Part shown: positions 30,859 through 42,079 of the stretch, piece after piece | How positions within the stretch are numbered: position 1 is the first letter of the stretch | Layout: each line of letters begins with the position of its first letter | NCBI RefSeq assembly: GCF_000234665.1 | Contig: NC_018324.1 | Coordinates: 2,168,428-2,232,427 of the forward strand | Length of the DNA stretch: 64,000 bases | Reading direction: 5' to 3' | Source of the DNA: Leishmania mexicana MHOM/GT/2001/U1103 | Taxonomy: Eukaryota; Euglenozoa; Kinetoplastea; Trypanosomatida; Trypanosomatidae | Made by a program: the position numbers and the translations under genes | The notes under the pieces: generated by a model | The model's input: the letters and a program-made list of their open reading frames with translations, nothing else | What the model was told of the DNA's origin: nothing | Databases searched by the model: none

Positions 30859-31905
30859 CTAAAAGGTGATCGGCTGTGAAGCCAACGGCGGTCGCGGAGA
30901 TGCGGCCACGGCCGTGGAGCTGTTGACCCCTGCTGGCGGTGTCGGGGGCTGCTGTGGTACCGAGTTCGTGCTAGTGGACGCAGCCTGGGTGCTCGTGCTA
31001 TCTGCCGTGTTCGTCGGAGGTGCGGCTGGTGAGGAGGAGGCTGCGGTGGCTACCTCATTCAACGTCTGTGGAGACTTCGACTCAGGTGTTTCTTCTGCCC
31101 GCGCGTTCTCAGCCAGCTCCTCCGCCAGCTTCACTTTCCCTGCCTCTAACCGGAGCTGCCGTTCTTCTTTTGTGAGCGAGCGCCACCGCTCGCCAATAAC
31201 GCGCATTCGCTCCTTTGGTGCCAAGTGGTGCAGAGAAGCCATATGCTCCTTCACAAACACCGAGTAGGGCGATCCTACACTTCGCTTGACAGTCCTCTTC
31301 TTGGCAGCAAGCGACCCGTCTGCGCTTGCCTCTGCTGCCTCCTCCATCTCGGCCCCTTTGGCTAACTTTCTGTGCGCCTTACTCGGTGACTTTGGCGCCT
31401 TCTTTTTCTTCGTCTTCGACGACGAGTCCGAGGCGGGTGCTGCCCGCTTCTTCCGCACAGGTATCACCGGCAGAGCCGGTGTCGCAAGCTTCATGGAGTG
31501 GGCCTTGTTGTACTGCTCGGTGCGCATCTCTATCGCCTTCCTGGCGTTCACCGGCAGCGACTCGTATATTTGCAGTAGTTTCACCTCTTTCTCACGAGGA
31601 CTGGCGCCGGTGAGAGCGGGGTTGTCCTTTTGCTCACGCGCAAAGAGTTCGTAGGTGGTGAGGGGCTTGAAGTAGGCGGCTGCGCGCTGTAGTGCCTCCT
31701 GGCGAAGCTGCTCAATGGACGCCTGCTGCTTTAGCGCCAGCAGTTGTTCTTCTGAGAGCCTCTTGAAGAGCTGAGACATCGCCTTGCGCCGCTCCGTTTG
31801 CGTTAGCTCTCGAAGAGCCATGTTCGTGAGAAGCTGCTCGCGGCAGAAGATTTCAAAGACCTTCCCCCGTCCCGCGCTGCATCGCAAACGAGTGATACGC
31901 AACAT
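30859..31905 (-). CDS. Kinetoplast-associated HMG-box-like protein
   Basis: 348 residues from MLRITRLRC. That N-terminus resembles the short basic presequences (starting MLR) of Crithidia kinetoplast-associated proteins. Residues ~78-137 form a first HMG-like module (KPLTTYELFAREQKDNPAL ... SLPVNARKAIEMR) and residues ~210-265 a second, more canonical one (GSPYSVFVKEHM ... ERMRVIGERWRSLTKEERQ). Between them is a Lys-rich linker (151-181) and the last ~75 residues are a disordered Ser/Thr/Pro/Ala tail. HMG-box proteins bend and compact DNA, and relatives in trypanosomatids act on the kDNA network in the mitochondrion. An in-frame ATG 20 codons upstream is less likely because its extension is UTR-like. 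A C/T tract lies immediately upstream but no AG falls between it and this ATG, so the acceptor is unclear. Confidence 0.75.
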   Translation of the reverse strand: MLRITRLRCSAGRGKVFEIFCREQLLTNMALRELTQTERRKAMSQLFKRLSEEQLLALKQQASIEQLRQEALQRAAAYFKPLTTYELFAREQKDNPALTGASPREKEVKLLQIYESLPVNARKAIEMRTEQYNKAHSMKLATPALPVIPVRKKRAAPASDSSSKTKKKKAPKSPSKAHRKLAKGAEMEEAAEASADGSLAAKKRTVKRSVGSPYSVFVKEHMASLHHLAPKERMRVIGERWRSLTKEERQLRLEAGKVKLAEELAENARAEETPESKSPQTLNEVATAASSSPAAPPTNTADSTSTQAASTSTNSVPQQPPTPPAGVNSSTAVAASPRPPLASQPITF

Positions 31906-34832
31906 TGTGGAAAAAGAAAGACAGCAGGTGACCGACGGAGAGACCGGGATAGGAGAGAAAAGCAAAATGGCGATGCTTGCGCGTCCTCACGCAGTCACAA
32001 TCACAAGGCGGACTGCCGTTAAGCCGCTGTTATGCACGAATGAGTTCGCGGTGTCTTGATAACGTACGTCACTGCGGTAGCGATAAAATCTATGACGGCC
32101 CTTTATGCCGGGGGCTGCGGCTTCAGGAGTTGTGTCAGCCTCGTTCGTGGCGGCAGGCGTAGTCCCACGGCCAATCGAAAACGGGTTCGATGGCGAGAGT
32201 GAGTGCGTATGTATATGTATGTATGTGTTTGTTTGTTTGTGCGTTTTCTCCGCCGGCACATTCGACGCCGTAGTGAAACGACGGACAACTCGTGAACACG
32301 GTATATGTGTACGTGCGCTCTTTCATGTATTGATGCACACACACGACTGCAGGTGCGGGGCCGCACGCACTGATTGTCTTCGCACCAACGCGTTTTGATC
32401 GCGTGTAGCACGGGATGGAGAGTAGGGACGGGGGAAGGGGGACCGGATAGGGGAGGGGTGAGGATGTGATAGGACCACCTACGTAGATAACGGGAGGTGA
32501 TTTCAACGACCCTCCACGCACAGACACAAACCGACGGCCAAGAACCGTCATGAGCAGCCGGGCAAGCTCCACGAGAAGAAGGAACGGCGGTTCACTGGCA
32601 TTCCGGTTCTCGTCCTCTCTCGCTCTCTGCGTAGGTGTGTCCGCGTGGTTGGGGGAAGGGAGGGGTGCCTTCTCAAGGACGAAAGCGTATCATATGCCGT
32701 TGCACTCCCGTAGACCACCATTCCTGTGACGACGAAGGCCACAGTTTTGGAAAACCAACCCGTGTCTGTGCCAGACGCGGCACAGTCCACACACGCTGTC
32801 ACTGTTTCCACCGCGATCTGAGGTCGAGTGCGGTCCACCTCACTGGAATAAGGACGCATTCTTTCTCAGTGTTTCTTTCGTTTCCAGGGTGGCTTCATTC
32901 TAAGGATCGTGTCTAGACTGAGGAGAAAGAGGGCGGGGGTGCAACGGACGGGGGGGGACATAGAAGGCTGGACGGCCCTACAACCATGGTGAACGGTAGA
33001 GGCTGCAAAAAAAAAGCGAGCGCAGAGAGAAAAGAGGCTCGCACACACAAACCCCGCTTCCGCGGCAACGGAAGAACTACTCGAGCGTTCGAAAAGGAGA
33101 ACAAGAGCCGTGTTGGGTCCCGAGCCAACGAAAAAGAACGAGGCGAAACCGTGCGAAGCACGACAGGGTCGTGCAGAGAGGAAAATAAAAATCTATGTGC
33201 TGGATGTTGTGGACTGAAATCGCTCTCGCGCCATGCGTACCTGTGTGCTATGAGAAGGGATGTGCGCTCCTCTCTCCTTCTCCACCCGCTGCGTCACTCA
33301 TGATGCCAGTCCGCATGCTCCACCTCGCCACTCTACTTGCTCGGTTCCCCTTCTAACCACCTCTGCTTTGCTCCTCTTGCGCCCTCTCTTCCTCAGTCGT
33401 CAGTGACGTGTACAGCGATGGCAAGCTCTCCAGCCACAGGGTACCTGCACAGGAAACACACCACCAAAACATACGCTGACACTTGCACGCAGCGAGGAGT
33501 CCTTCGTGTCTGGAGTGGATCAGCGAGCGCTGAAGCATAGACAACACAATTCGGACGAGCGCCCTGGAGGTGCATTCTCTCCCGCTTCCTGCCTGCAACT
33601 CTCTCTTGCCCCTTACTCGAGCGCGCAGTTGATTCTACGAGGTCCTTACGTGCCGGTTGACGTTTGGAGCGATACGGCGACGAACTGCAGTAAAGAGTCG
33701 GAGATACGTACACCGGCAGTGAACGTGAATCTCGCGCAAAAAAAGGCGTAGACGCTGTTGATGAAGAAAGAAGAGGGCTGCCACTTCACAGAGTCGTGTG
33801 TATAGAAAGACACACTCGCACATTGTCTCGCCCCCCATCATACCCTTTCCCGCTTCCACGACACTGTCGAAAACTCGACAGCCAACACACAACAGGAAAA
33901 AACGTAGCTACATCCTCAAAAAAATCTTTGCGCGTGGAGAGAGAGGCGATGATGAGGGAGAGATTGCGAAGAGTGCCCATGGTCAGTTAACAGTCGTCCC
34001 CCTCTTCTTTCCCTTTCGAGAAACTATCGAGGTGGAAAGTATAGATGCGCATGACACGGATTGTCCTAGTCGGTCGAGCAAGGGGTTCAGCAAAGAAACG
34101 CACGCATACACATATATACAAGCAGACTAGCTCCGCAGCCCCCTTCTACTCCCCGCACATACAAAGAACGAAACGCACACGCACACCTTCCTCTCACGTC
34201 CGAACAGTGCAAAGACAAACAACACGGAGAGAGAGAAAAAAAACAAAGAAAGAGATAACCTCCACGAGAGTCGTCAGTGTATGTACGCGTGCATGCGCAC
34301 ATTGCATCTATGGCTTGGAAAACCGTAACAAGCATGCAAAAAGATAGACAGAAAAGAAAACAAAAACGTGGAGTAGACACAAGTACAAGCATAAGCGGAA
34401 TACGAACTTCAAGAGGGGAGAAATAGTACATGCCGATGTCAGCGAGACGAGCCACGTGCGATACAGGGTGGTGGTGGTGGCAAGGGAGATGCAGCATTCG
34501 AGATCAGACAAGCGCACAAGCAAGAAAGAGTGACGATACTCGACGGTGGGCCAAGTGTCGGTGGGGCTCCGCTTCAAAGCCGCCGCTCCGTCATGTTCAA
34601 GGACACATTCTTTGCAAGCACCTAGCCCTTCTTGCTATTCTTAGGCGCGTTGTCCAGGCATGCTCTGTTGGCACGCGTCGGCCACCGCCTCCCCCCACCC
34701 TGCACTCACCAAGACCGCTTCCATCCGCTTTCACAGTATGCCCTTCTCGTGCACTCCCTTGCTCCGCATCGTCTTCCATCAGCCGCATAAGCATTCTCTC
34801 GTCATCAGCTTTGATCGCTATGCTCTGGGAAT
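31906..34832. other. Long intergenic region between the two HMG-like KAP genes
   Basis: 2.9 kb without a supported gene. On the plus strand 33380-33420 contains a good-looking pyrimidine-AG followed by a 40-codon frame, but it opposes the transcription unit. GT-type repeats occur near 32205-32240. Confidence 0.5.
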
Positions 34833-35207
34833 TTATTTGGGGGTGCGCGCGTTGTGCTGCTTCCACAACTTTGCCACAGCCTTCATGCGGTCGAGGTGCG
34901 GCAGCTTCTCGAAACGGCCAATATTTTCCTTTACAAAGGTGGTGTACGCCGACGGAGCGCGCGTAGAGCGCGGCTTCTTTTCCCCCTTCACCTTGTCCTT
35001 CTGACTCTTGTGCTTGAAGCTGGTCCATGCAGCAGCACGCTTGTCAAGGGCCGCCTTGTCGCTCGCACTCAGGGATTTGTACAGCTTCGACGTCATCTTA
35101 CCGCGTTCGCTCACAGGGAGGCCCTTGAGCTTCGGGTTGTTCTTCTGCTCAATCATGAACATGGAATACGCACCGATGCCGAGCCGCCGAGGAACAAAGC
35201 GGAGCAT
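34833..35207 (-). CDS. Small kinetoplast-associated protein (KAP, two HMG-like half boxes)
   Basis: 124 residues from MLRFVPRRLG, the size of the Crithidia KAP2-KAP4 proteins. The MLR-basic N-terminus matches the cleavable short presequence of those proteins. Two modules follow: residues ~12-61 (IGAYSMFMIEQKNNPKLKG ... SASDKAALDKRAAAW) and ~84-119 (PSAYTTFVKENI ... LDRMKAVAKLWKQ). Each has the aromatic-x-x-Phe start and a Trp at the end that characterise this family. Lys/Arg are abundant throughout. The expected role is to bind and condense kDNA minicircle networks in the mitochondrial matrix. The frame is open to 35384 but the upstream part is UTR-like. A run of 15 Cs (minus sense, 35341-35355) and a CTTAG near 35260 support a leader ending at the chosen ATG. 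Confidence 0.8.
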   Translation of the reverse strand: MLRFVPRRLGIGAYSMFMIEQKNNPKLKGLPVSERGKMTSKLYKSLSASDKAALDKRAAAWTSFKHKSQKDKVKGEKKPRSTRAPSAYTTFVKENIGRFEKLPHLDRMKAVAKLWKQHNARTPK

Positions 35208-35340
35208 TTCGTTTTTGTTTCTGCTTGCGTGTCGTGATTTTTCTCGATGTCGAGTTTTTCTAAGGTGAGGTGGAGAACGATAGCGCAAATTCAACGCGAA
35301 CTTGTCAATCAAGCAGGTGACAATGATGAAGGGATAGTGC

Positions 35341-35355
35341 GGGGGGGGGGGGGGG
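35341..35355 (-). promoter_or_regulatory. Homopolymeric C tract upstream of small KAP gene
   Basis: Fifteen consecutive Cs in minus-strand sense, followed downstream by AG candidates (one near 35260). Plausible polypyrimidine tract for trans-splicing; length of the run may vary between strains. Confidence 0.4.
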
Positions 35356-36892
35356 AAGACTCGGTGGAAAGAAAAATAAAGCAAGTGCCAGCTACGTGGA
35401 CGGAATAGAGGTTACGTCAGGCACCGCGGAGGTACGAGCGCCGACACGAAAAATAAATCACATATAAACAGAGAAAAAGGGAGCGGAGAAAATATCAAAG
35501 TACGAGGAAATTCTGTGTAAGAGAGCTGAAGTGCCAGTCGACATTCGATGAAGCCGCGATCACCCGTTTCTTTTTTTGTTGATGTGCGTGTCTTGGTTTC
35601 GGGTTTACCCACATTGGGGCAGAGACGCGGGTGGTGGGCTGGGGAAAGAGTACCGTGCGTGACAGTCCGCTGCATCGTCGGCTACGTGCGTGATGTGCAA
35701 AGCTCGTCAACGGAGCCGTGCTAATCAGATGAGTGCCACACACGTCTCTTCGCCACATCACCGGTACAACAAAACACCGCTGCGCGCTCCTAAGGAGTTC
35801 TCCTGCACGCTCCCCACTCCTAATTGGAGCGTGTCCGTGTCTATACGCCTGCGTGTGTGTGTGTGTGTGTGTCGACGTACGGGAGACCCTGCGATGCTGC
35901 AGTTGGCGCCACATGTCCCACACGCGCTCTTCCACATGCTTCACTACGATTTTTTTTCAGGTTGGTGTTTTTTTTTCAAATATTATCATCGTGGCCACCC
36001 CCTTTAAAGAAACAAAAGAGAACGAGAAGCACTTGAACGTTTGAAGAAGAAAACCAAAAAAGGTACAAAAAAAGCATCAAGGCAGAGAATCCTAGTCATC
36101 TCCCCCCCCCTCTCTTGCGCCTTGCCCCATCCCTCCTTTGCACGTTGCCGTGTCCACGAACAGCATATCATGAACTCCTCTCTCACCCCCGCTCCCCTCC
36201 TTCGAGGGGTCGCGGCGTATTGCTTCGTTCCGCCTACGCCCGCAACACGTCAGCGACGACTGCTCTTCTCAGCCCCTCCCCCCTCCCCCCAAACATGAGC
36301 ATACACAAAAAGGGAGGAGGAAGGAGGGAGGAGGAGAAAGGGGACGAAGCAGGGAAGTACGGGACACATGGGGGTTACTGATTCCCTCAACGGGGACCAC
36401 ATTACAAATGCCAAGAAGGGAGGGGGTCTATCAAAAAAACATGAGAGGCAGAGGAGGAGAGATGACGGACCTCCTCACACCTTATGCGTGGCCACGGAGG
36501 CGAGCGAGACAGAACAGAAAGAAAAAAACACAATAATGACACAGACACCTAACGCTATACATGGCACCGCTGCCGTGGATGTGTTTGTTGTGAGGTGGTG
36601 CTGGTGGTGGTGGGGAATACACATTCTCTTTTCTGGTGCATTTTTTGTGTTTTTGTATGTGTGTGTGTGTTTCTTTTTTGGGCTTTCGGCTCGGCTCCTC
36701 CCTTCTTCCTTTCATTCGTTTGGTTTTCGTCTTTCATGTGCTTGTGTGTGTGTGTGTGTGTTCTCTTTTCTTCTCCTTTTTTCGCCGTTTGGGTGTTTTT
36801 CCTTGTTGGTATTTGCTCAACTTTTGTTTCTCCTTTTTTCCGTTTTTTATCTTTTTTTTCGTTGCTCCTCCTCCACGACACAGTACAGGGTA

Positions 36893-36935
36893 AATATACA
36901 TATATATGTATATGTATATATATGCATGTATATAC
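36893..36935. repeat. TA-rich simple-sequence tract
   Basis: About 43 bp of alternating TA with TG/CA steps, in the gap upstream of the small KAP gene. Confidence 0.7.
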
Positions 36936-38206
36936 GACAAACGAAACGAATCCGACACATACAAACATCGTCAACATCATCCATCACATACAGACCGACA
37001 GGCCGACACACGGTGCGAGAAAGCAAGTAGAGGAAAAAAGGATGAGGGTGGGGGGGGTATGTGGAACGGAGAGGCAGAGCGAGCAAGTGGAATAGGGAGG
37101 AGTACTGCGTCATTGCTGGCGTAGAGAGCCAGCATAAAACGCATCGAAAAAAAAACAAGCGCTCTTACAGAAAGCCATGAATGAACTACGACGAAGACCA
37201 CGAAGTGCTCGATGAAAAGCATCAGGCTTCTCACGACTCCTCCTTTCGTGACTTCAACGCACGCCGTTTTCGCAGTTGTATCTCCACCCCAACTTCACGG
37301 CGTTGAAAAGGTGCGCTCCCGGATACGGCCAAACTCAGGTACCGCCACCTCGCACATCGTCCTTTCACCTTCTCATCACAAGCATACCACCCAAATGATC
37401 AATCACGCATACACGCGGACAATGGCAGACAAACATACAAAAAAAACAAGAATCGAAAATCAACCAAAAGTTGCCATCCTCCTTTTTTTTCCTTCTACGC
37501 TTCCTTTATATGTTTTGATTTTTTTTGTTGGTTTCCTTCCTTTCTTTCGTTAGGCAGAACGCCAACCAGAGAATGCTCTCGCACCTCAACCAATTTACTT
37601 TTGCCGGTAGACCACACCAACGCTCCACGTCAATACGCCTCTCGCTGTCTTTTTTTTTCATAGTGAGGACTGGGTAAGGAGGAGAAGCGCGCAGGCCGAA
37701 AAAAAAGAAAATCAGGTGGATTGGGAGACGGAGTGGATTGAAAGATATCCATGTACATTGTGGATCGCGCGTCAAGAACAGACACAAAAAAGCGCGCGGC
37801 GGTAACACTTTGGTTCCTCCTTTCCATTTTCACCCTTTACTTCCTTGCGTGTTCAGCAACGCGCAGCACAGTATGCGTCACCACCATCGACGCAGTCGTC
37901 TGTGGGTCCACCAGCATAGATGTAGATACACGTATATACACGTCACGGTCAGCATACGGAAATGGAGGAGCAGAGAGAGAGCCTTTCCTTGACCCCCACA
38001 AGACGACGAAAAACGTCGTCAGATCTCTGCTGGTGTGATGTATAGCCGAGACCGTCACAGACGAGGCAAGGCAAATGACGGAGAGACAAAGGTACCGCGG
38101 CACCTTGCCGGCACATTCACGCAGACCCACACGCTCAACCCTTCCCCCTCTACACACACACACACATGGGTGCACATCGGTGTCCATGTCCGCAAGAGGG
38201 AGACGT

Positions 38207-38245
38207 GGGGGAGGGAGGGAGGGAGGGAGGGAGGGAGGGGGTGGA
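38207..38245 (+). repeat. (GGGA)n array with G-quadruplex potential
   Basis: At least seven consecutive GGGA units flanked by longer G runs on the plus strand. The minus (transcript-sense) strand is (TCCC)n, a strong polypyrimidine tract. Confidence 0.75.
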
Positions 38246-39463
38246 GCGCTCCCACAAAGAGAACAACAAAGAGAACAACAGAAAATCATACACAAAGAAA
38301 ACACAAAGGACCAATACAATAAAAAAAAACAAAGAAAAGTGACGGTACAAAAACAGGCAGAAAAAAAAAACAAAGAAGAACATCAAAATACCCAAGAGGC
38401 AAAAAGGAGACGCTGCTGCGCTCGTCATCCAGGAGGACTCAGGCACGGAGAGACACAAGAGGACATGAGAAACGCGGAATAGGGAACAGCATGCGCAGGG
38501 GTCACGCGAGACTGTGGAGTCTCGATGCATGTTCCGTGAAGGCGCACATCCCCTCCTTCGCAATCGTTTCTCCGTCATCACCTTCTCTCTCGCTACCTGC
38601 GCAGTGGCATGATATCGTTATCTTCAGGGCTTTTCTATTTTTTTTTCGGTTTTCGTGTGCACGTACAACGAAGAAGCGGATTGTGTCTTCGTTAAAACCT
38701 CACCAGCGAGCAGGTGCGCCAAAACAGCTGGAAAGACTAGAAGGGAGGGGAGAGACGGATGGAAGAAGATGTTCAGATCCAGTCGCACTCGGGTCGAATC
38801 GTCGTTGGTATGCGCAAAGACGACAGAAAAAATTATTTCACCCACGCAGCGACGCAGGGCATGAGCCCAAGCACACACACACACACATAAAGATACATGA
38901 ATGCCTTCGCGTTTGCTGCGCTGCTCATAGCAAGCGCTCCGCCCCCTCCTCTCTCCCTCTCAATCCTTTGGGTCAAAATACCGCAGCACCTCTCGCATCT
39001 CACGAAGATATTTTCTGCGCACAGGCACACACACACACACAGGCGCAGACATGCATGCAACACACGCGCTGCAGAGAGAAAAGAATGCATCAAATTTTGG
39101 AAGCTGAACCGCGGCGGAGCCCGATGTGTTGCTCGTCTTCTTTTTATTCCCCTTGCACGGTGCACGCATTGCACACGCAGCCGCAGAACACCACCGAGAT
39201 CACCGTCACATGTTCAAGCAAGCGTTTGGTTTGGGTCCTCTTCTTTTCCGCTCCCGTTAGTGTCACACGCGGGGCGTGTCGATGACAAACTCACCTGCTC
39301 CCTCCCCCTCCTCCGCAAGCGCTGAGGTAGCGCTGGACCTCATTGCAGCGGAAGCCGCAGCGGACAAGCGCGTGCCGGCGGGGCGAGGAGGGCGAGGAGG
39401 GATCTAAGTTCAACTGTGGCCAGGCTCCCAGGGAGCATCAGCTAACAGGGGCGGTGCTGCCTC

Positions 39464-41026
39464 TTAAACCAAAGCGATGGTCGACCGGGAGTTTTTGCAG
39501 AACTCACCACGGGCCCTCCCGATGGTGTGCGGCGTGTTCAGGTCGTCGAGGTGGCTTTCCATGTTCGAGCGCGGGATCGGGCGCCTCGGGGGCGCCGCCG
39601 GCATCGAGTCGATGTTGGGGTCGTAGTAGTGCAGGATGTTCGGGTCACCGGCATTCTTCTTGAACACCATCCTGTGCGGACGGTAGTTGTCGTCGAACAC
39701 GGGGTCCGCCCGCTTCTTCGGGCTGCTGCTGCGGCTGCTGCCATGATGAGCTTCTCCCTGGCGGGACGGATGCGCAGCCACGCGCGAGCCCTGGGCCGGG
39801 TAACGCGAATCCGTGCGAGCGCTCACACTGCCGCTGGGGCTGCGGGTGCGTCGAGAGTCCATCGCGCGGGGATGGCGCTGATCCGTGCGGGCGCTCAAGC
39901 TGCCGGGCTTGCTGCCAACCGACTCTTGGTGACGCGCGGAGCCGGCGTTGTCGTCCGCCAGGAGCATGCCACCGTAGAACAGGTTAGCCGTGTCATGCGG
40001 CGGGCGGCACAAGCCACGGGCGAGGCCGCGCGGGTGCTCCTTCTCCGGGAAACCCCAGCGGCCCGTGCCGAGCACGTCGTGCTCCTGTTTCGCTGGGGTG
40101 TTGATAGGCTTAATCACGGGCGGCTTCCTCGGTGGCAGTTCCTGAGATTCGCACTTGCGGGGGCCCAGCTGCTTGACCGGGTGTGGCTTCTCGTTAAGCT
40201 CATCAGCGGTGTAGTAGTGCAGGTTCAGCACATCAACAGACTCGTTCGCCTTGTTAGACGTCTTGTGGCACGGCGGCAGCGAGCTCTGGAACACATCCTC
40301 GCCCTCCTTCGGCGGAGGAACCTGGCCGAACATCTTCGCGTCCTTCTGCGGCGGCGGCACGTGGCGCTTGCCGGTCACCGGAGGGACGTTGCGTGGCGGG
40401 CGTGGATCGTTGTCCTCGAAGTACGGCGCATCCATTCCACCCTGCGGGTGCGTGATTTTCACGCCGCAGCGCCAGGGTGCCTCCGGTGCCGTGACAATGC
40501 AGTTGTTTGTTAGGCCGTCTCGGCAGCGAAACTGCGCTGTGGCGCCGTTGATAGAGTTGGCCCGCCTGTGAGCCTTCTTCTGGCGTAACGCACCCTCGCC
40601 TCGCTTGGCCACGGAGCCGTAGGCCCCACTGCCACCACGCATAGGGCTGCGCGAAGACCCTCTCCTCAGCGCACCACCGTTGCGACCCGTGATGGTGGAG
40701 TCGTCATAGTTGGTCATAAAGTACTCATCCGTCAGCATGGCACCTACCGAGTCACGGTTACCGTTGGGATAGCGGCGAATGCCCGTAAATAGGCGCGGCG
40801 GATGACTGGGACCGGCGAAGAACTCCCTCGGAGAGCTGAAGTTGTTGTGAGGAGGGGGGCAGTGCAGGCGGCCGGTGTTCGGGCGCCGCTCGCCGCTATC
40901 GCTCAGCAGATCCAGTCCCCTGATAACGCGCGCGGCGTTCTCGCCACTGCGGTTCTTCCTGGCGCGTTGGCGAGACGAAAGGCCTGCCGGCTCGCCATTT
41001 TGCTGAGGGGTGGTTTCCTGCGTCAT
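39464..41026 (-). CDS. Unrecognised 520-residue Pro/Arg-rich, mostly disordered protein
   Basis: The sequence is rich in Pro, Arg, Ser, Gly and Asn with little hydrophobic core. Internal repeats are visible: a LHYY motif followed by an acidic/proline stretch at residues 269-272 (LNLHYYTADE) and again at 465-468 (NILHYYDPNID), and an SxSARTD-x-R-x-P motif at about 377-386 and 400-410. A PPP-lysine pattern recurs at about 224-245. Such repeated short motifs in a disordered chain suit a cytoskeletal or flagellar scaffold or microtubule-binding protein, but I cannot name a family. The start is well supported: in minus sense a C/T tract runs into CTCGAG with AG at 41037-41038, ten nucleotides before the ATG. 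No membrane segment or signal peptide. Confidence 0.7.
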   Translation of the reverse strand: MTQETTPQQNGEPAGLSSRQRARKNRSGENAARVIRGLDLLSDSGERRPNTGRLHCPPPHNNFSSPREFFAGPSHPPRLFTGIRRYPNGNRDSVGAMLTDEYFMTNYDDSTITGRNGGALRRGSSRSPMRGGSGAYGSVAKRGEGALRQKKAHRRANSINGATAQFRCRDGLTNNCIVTAPEAPWRCGVKITHPQGGMDAPYFEDNDPRPPRNVPPVTGKRHVPPPQKDAKMFGQVPPPKEGEDVFQSSLPPCHKTSNKANESVDVLNLHYYTADELNEKPHPVKQLGPRKCESQELPPRKPPVIKPINTPAKQEHDVLGTGRWGFPEKEHPRGLARGLCRPPHDTANLFYGGMLLADDNAGSARHQESVGSKPGSLSARTDQRHPRAMDSRRTRSPSGSVSARTDSRYPAQGSRVAAHPSRQGEAHHGSSRSSSPKKRADPVFDDNYRPHRMVFKKNAGDPNILHYYDPNIDSMPAAPPRRPIPRSNMESHLDDLNTPHTIGRARGEFCKNSRSTIALV

Positions 41027-41036
41027 CGCGGAAGTA

Positions 41037-41066
41037 CTCGAGACGGCAAGGAGGGAAGAGGGCAGG
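41037..41066 (-). promoter_or_regulatory. Predicted spliced-leader acceptor for the 520-residue gene
   Basis: Minus sense: about 20 nt of C/T followed by AG at 41037-41038. This implies a very short leader of about 10 nt. Confidence 0.5.
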
Positions 41067-42079
41067 TTTTGAATGAGCGTGGGAGGAGCGGCGAAAGACT
41101 TCTGTGTGGTGATGCCAGAAAGAGAATCTTCTTCCGTAAGATCGGTACACTGTTGGGAAAGCTGTCAGTTATGCGATCAGAGACACGCATCCACAAGGAG
41201 CAGCAGCAGCAGCAGCGGTGTCACGCGCACAGAAATACACCAGGTCGACAGAGATGTAGGACGGCAATGCGGGAGACGACGCGAGTGAGAGGAGGGTAGA
41301 GTGTGAGAAAGACAACAGCGATACACCGGAGTTGCATAGAAAGAACGGAGGAGGGCAAAGGAAACCAGAAAGGTGAAGTAAAAGCGGTAGACAGCATATG
41401 CGTGGGTGAGGGATGGGGGGGGGGAGGAGGAGACTGTCTGACTCCACACGCAGGTACTCAAGCCCCGACCGAATTCGGGAGAGACGGAATTACATGCAGA
41501 GAGGCATGAAGGTGCAAGCGTGCGCGCTACAGGAAAACGCGCAGGTGCACCTCAGAAGAGAAGCGAAAAGGGGACACGGACCATGCGCACCTGCCGCGTC
41601 ATGCCTGTTCACCGCCATTGCAGTTGTCCACACGAATAGGCGCTTTGCTTTTGTTCGGTGGCCTCTTGGTCGTCGAGGAGACACCACCTGACCGGCATGG
41701 GTGGCCGTCGATCATACATTGTGCTTCGACTGCAGTTGGGCTTCCAAGCTGCATACCGTACAAGACCTCTTGGCGGCAGAGAAGACTTTTGACGTTCCTG
41801 CCCGCTACGCACGACGTAGATTCCATGAAGCTCCGGAGAAACGCGTGAACTGAATAGCGGCGCTACGTAGTCGCGCAGACATCTCTGCATTTCCTGTTCT
41901 TGCCGACTCTTACAGTGAAAAGCGCATAGGAGAGCGATAGGCCGTTCTCGCGCAGCACACAGACGTGGCCGGCTCCACTCACCAACACCAAAACCACGGC
42001 ACACAGCTCAAGTTCGGGGCACAGAAAAAGGCAAGCGCAGCAAAGGCCACACTGCTTTCACCCTTTTTTTTCTAGAAAA

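Larger units (their letters stand above)
35208..39463. other. Longest gene-free region (4.3 kb)
   Basis: No supported gene on either strand. Contains GT repeats (35851-35872, 36656-36670, 36743-36760), a TA-rich tract (36893-36935), a GGGA array (38207-38245), CA repeats near 38153-38165 and 38872-38886, and a transcript-sense AATAGAAA at 38632-38639. The first ~180 bp after the upstream gene's stop (39285-39463) are unusually G/C-rich and have open frames in several phases, none with a good start. Confidence 0.55.

Noticed and set aside
33390..33540. Plus-strand pyrimidine-AG-ATG followed by a 40-codon frame
   Set aside because: Signal looks good but lies antisense to the whole unit; C/T tracts followed by AG are frequent by chance here.
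38491..39285. 264-codon plus-strand frame
   Set aside because: Mostly low-complexity (His/Thr from CA repeats) and antisense; no coding character.
41609..42004. 131-codon minus-strand open frame
   Set aside because: Third codon positions are about evenly mixed and no splice signal precedes it, unlike the true genes.
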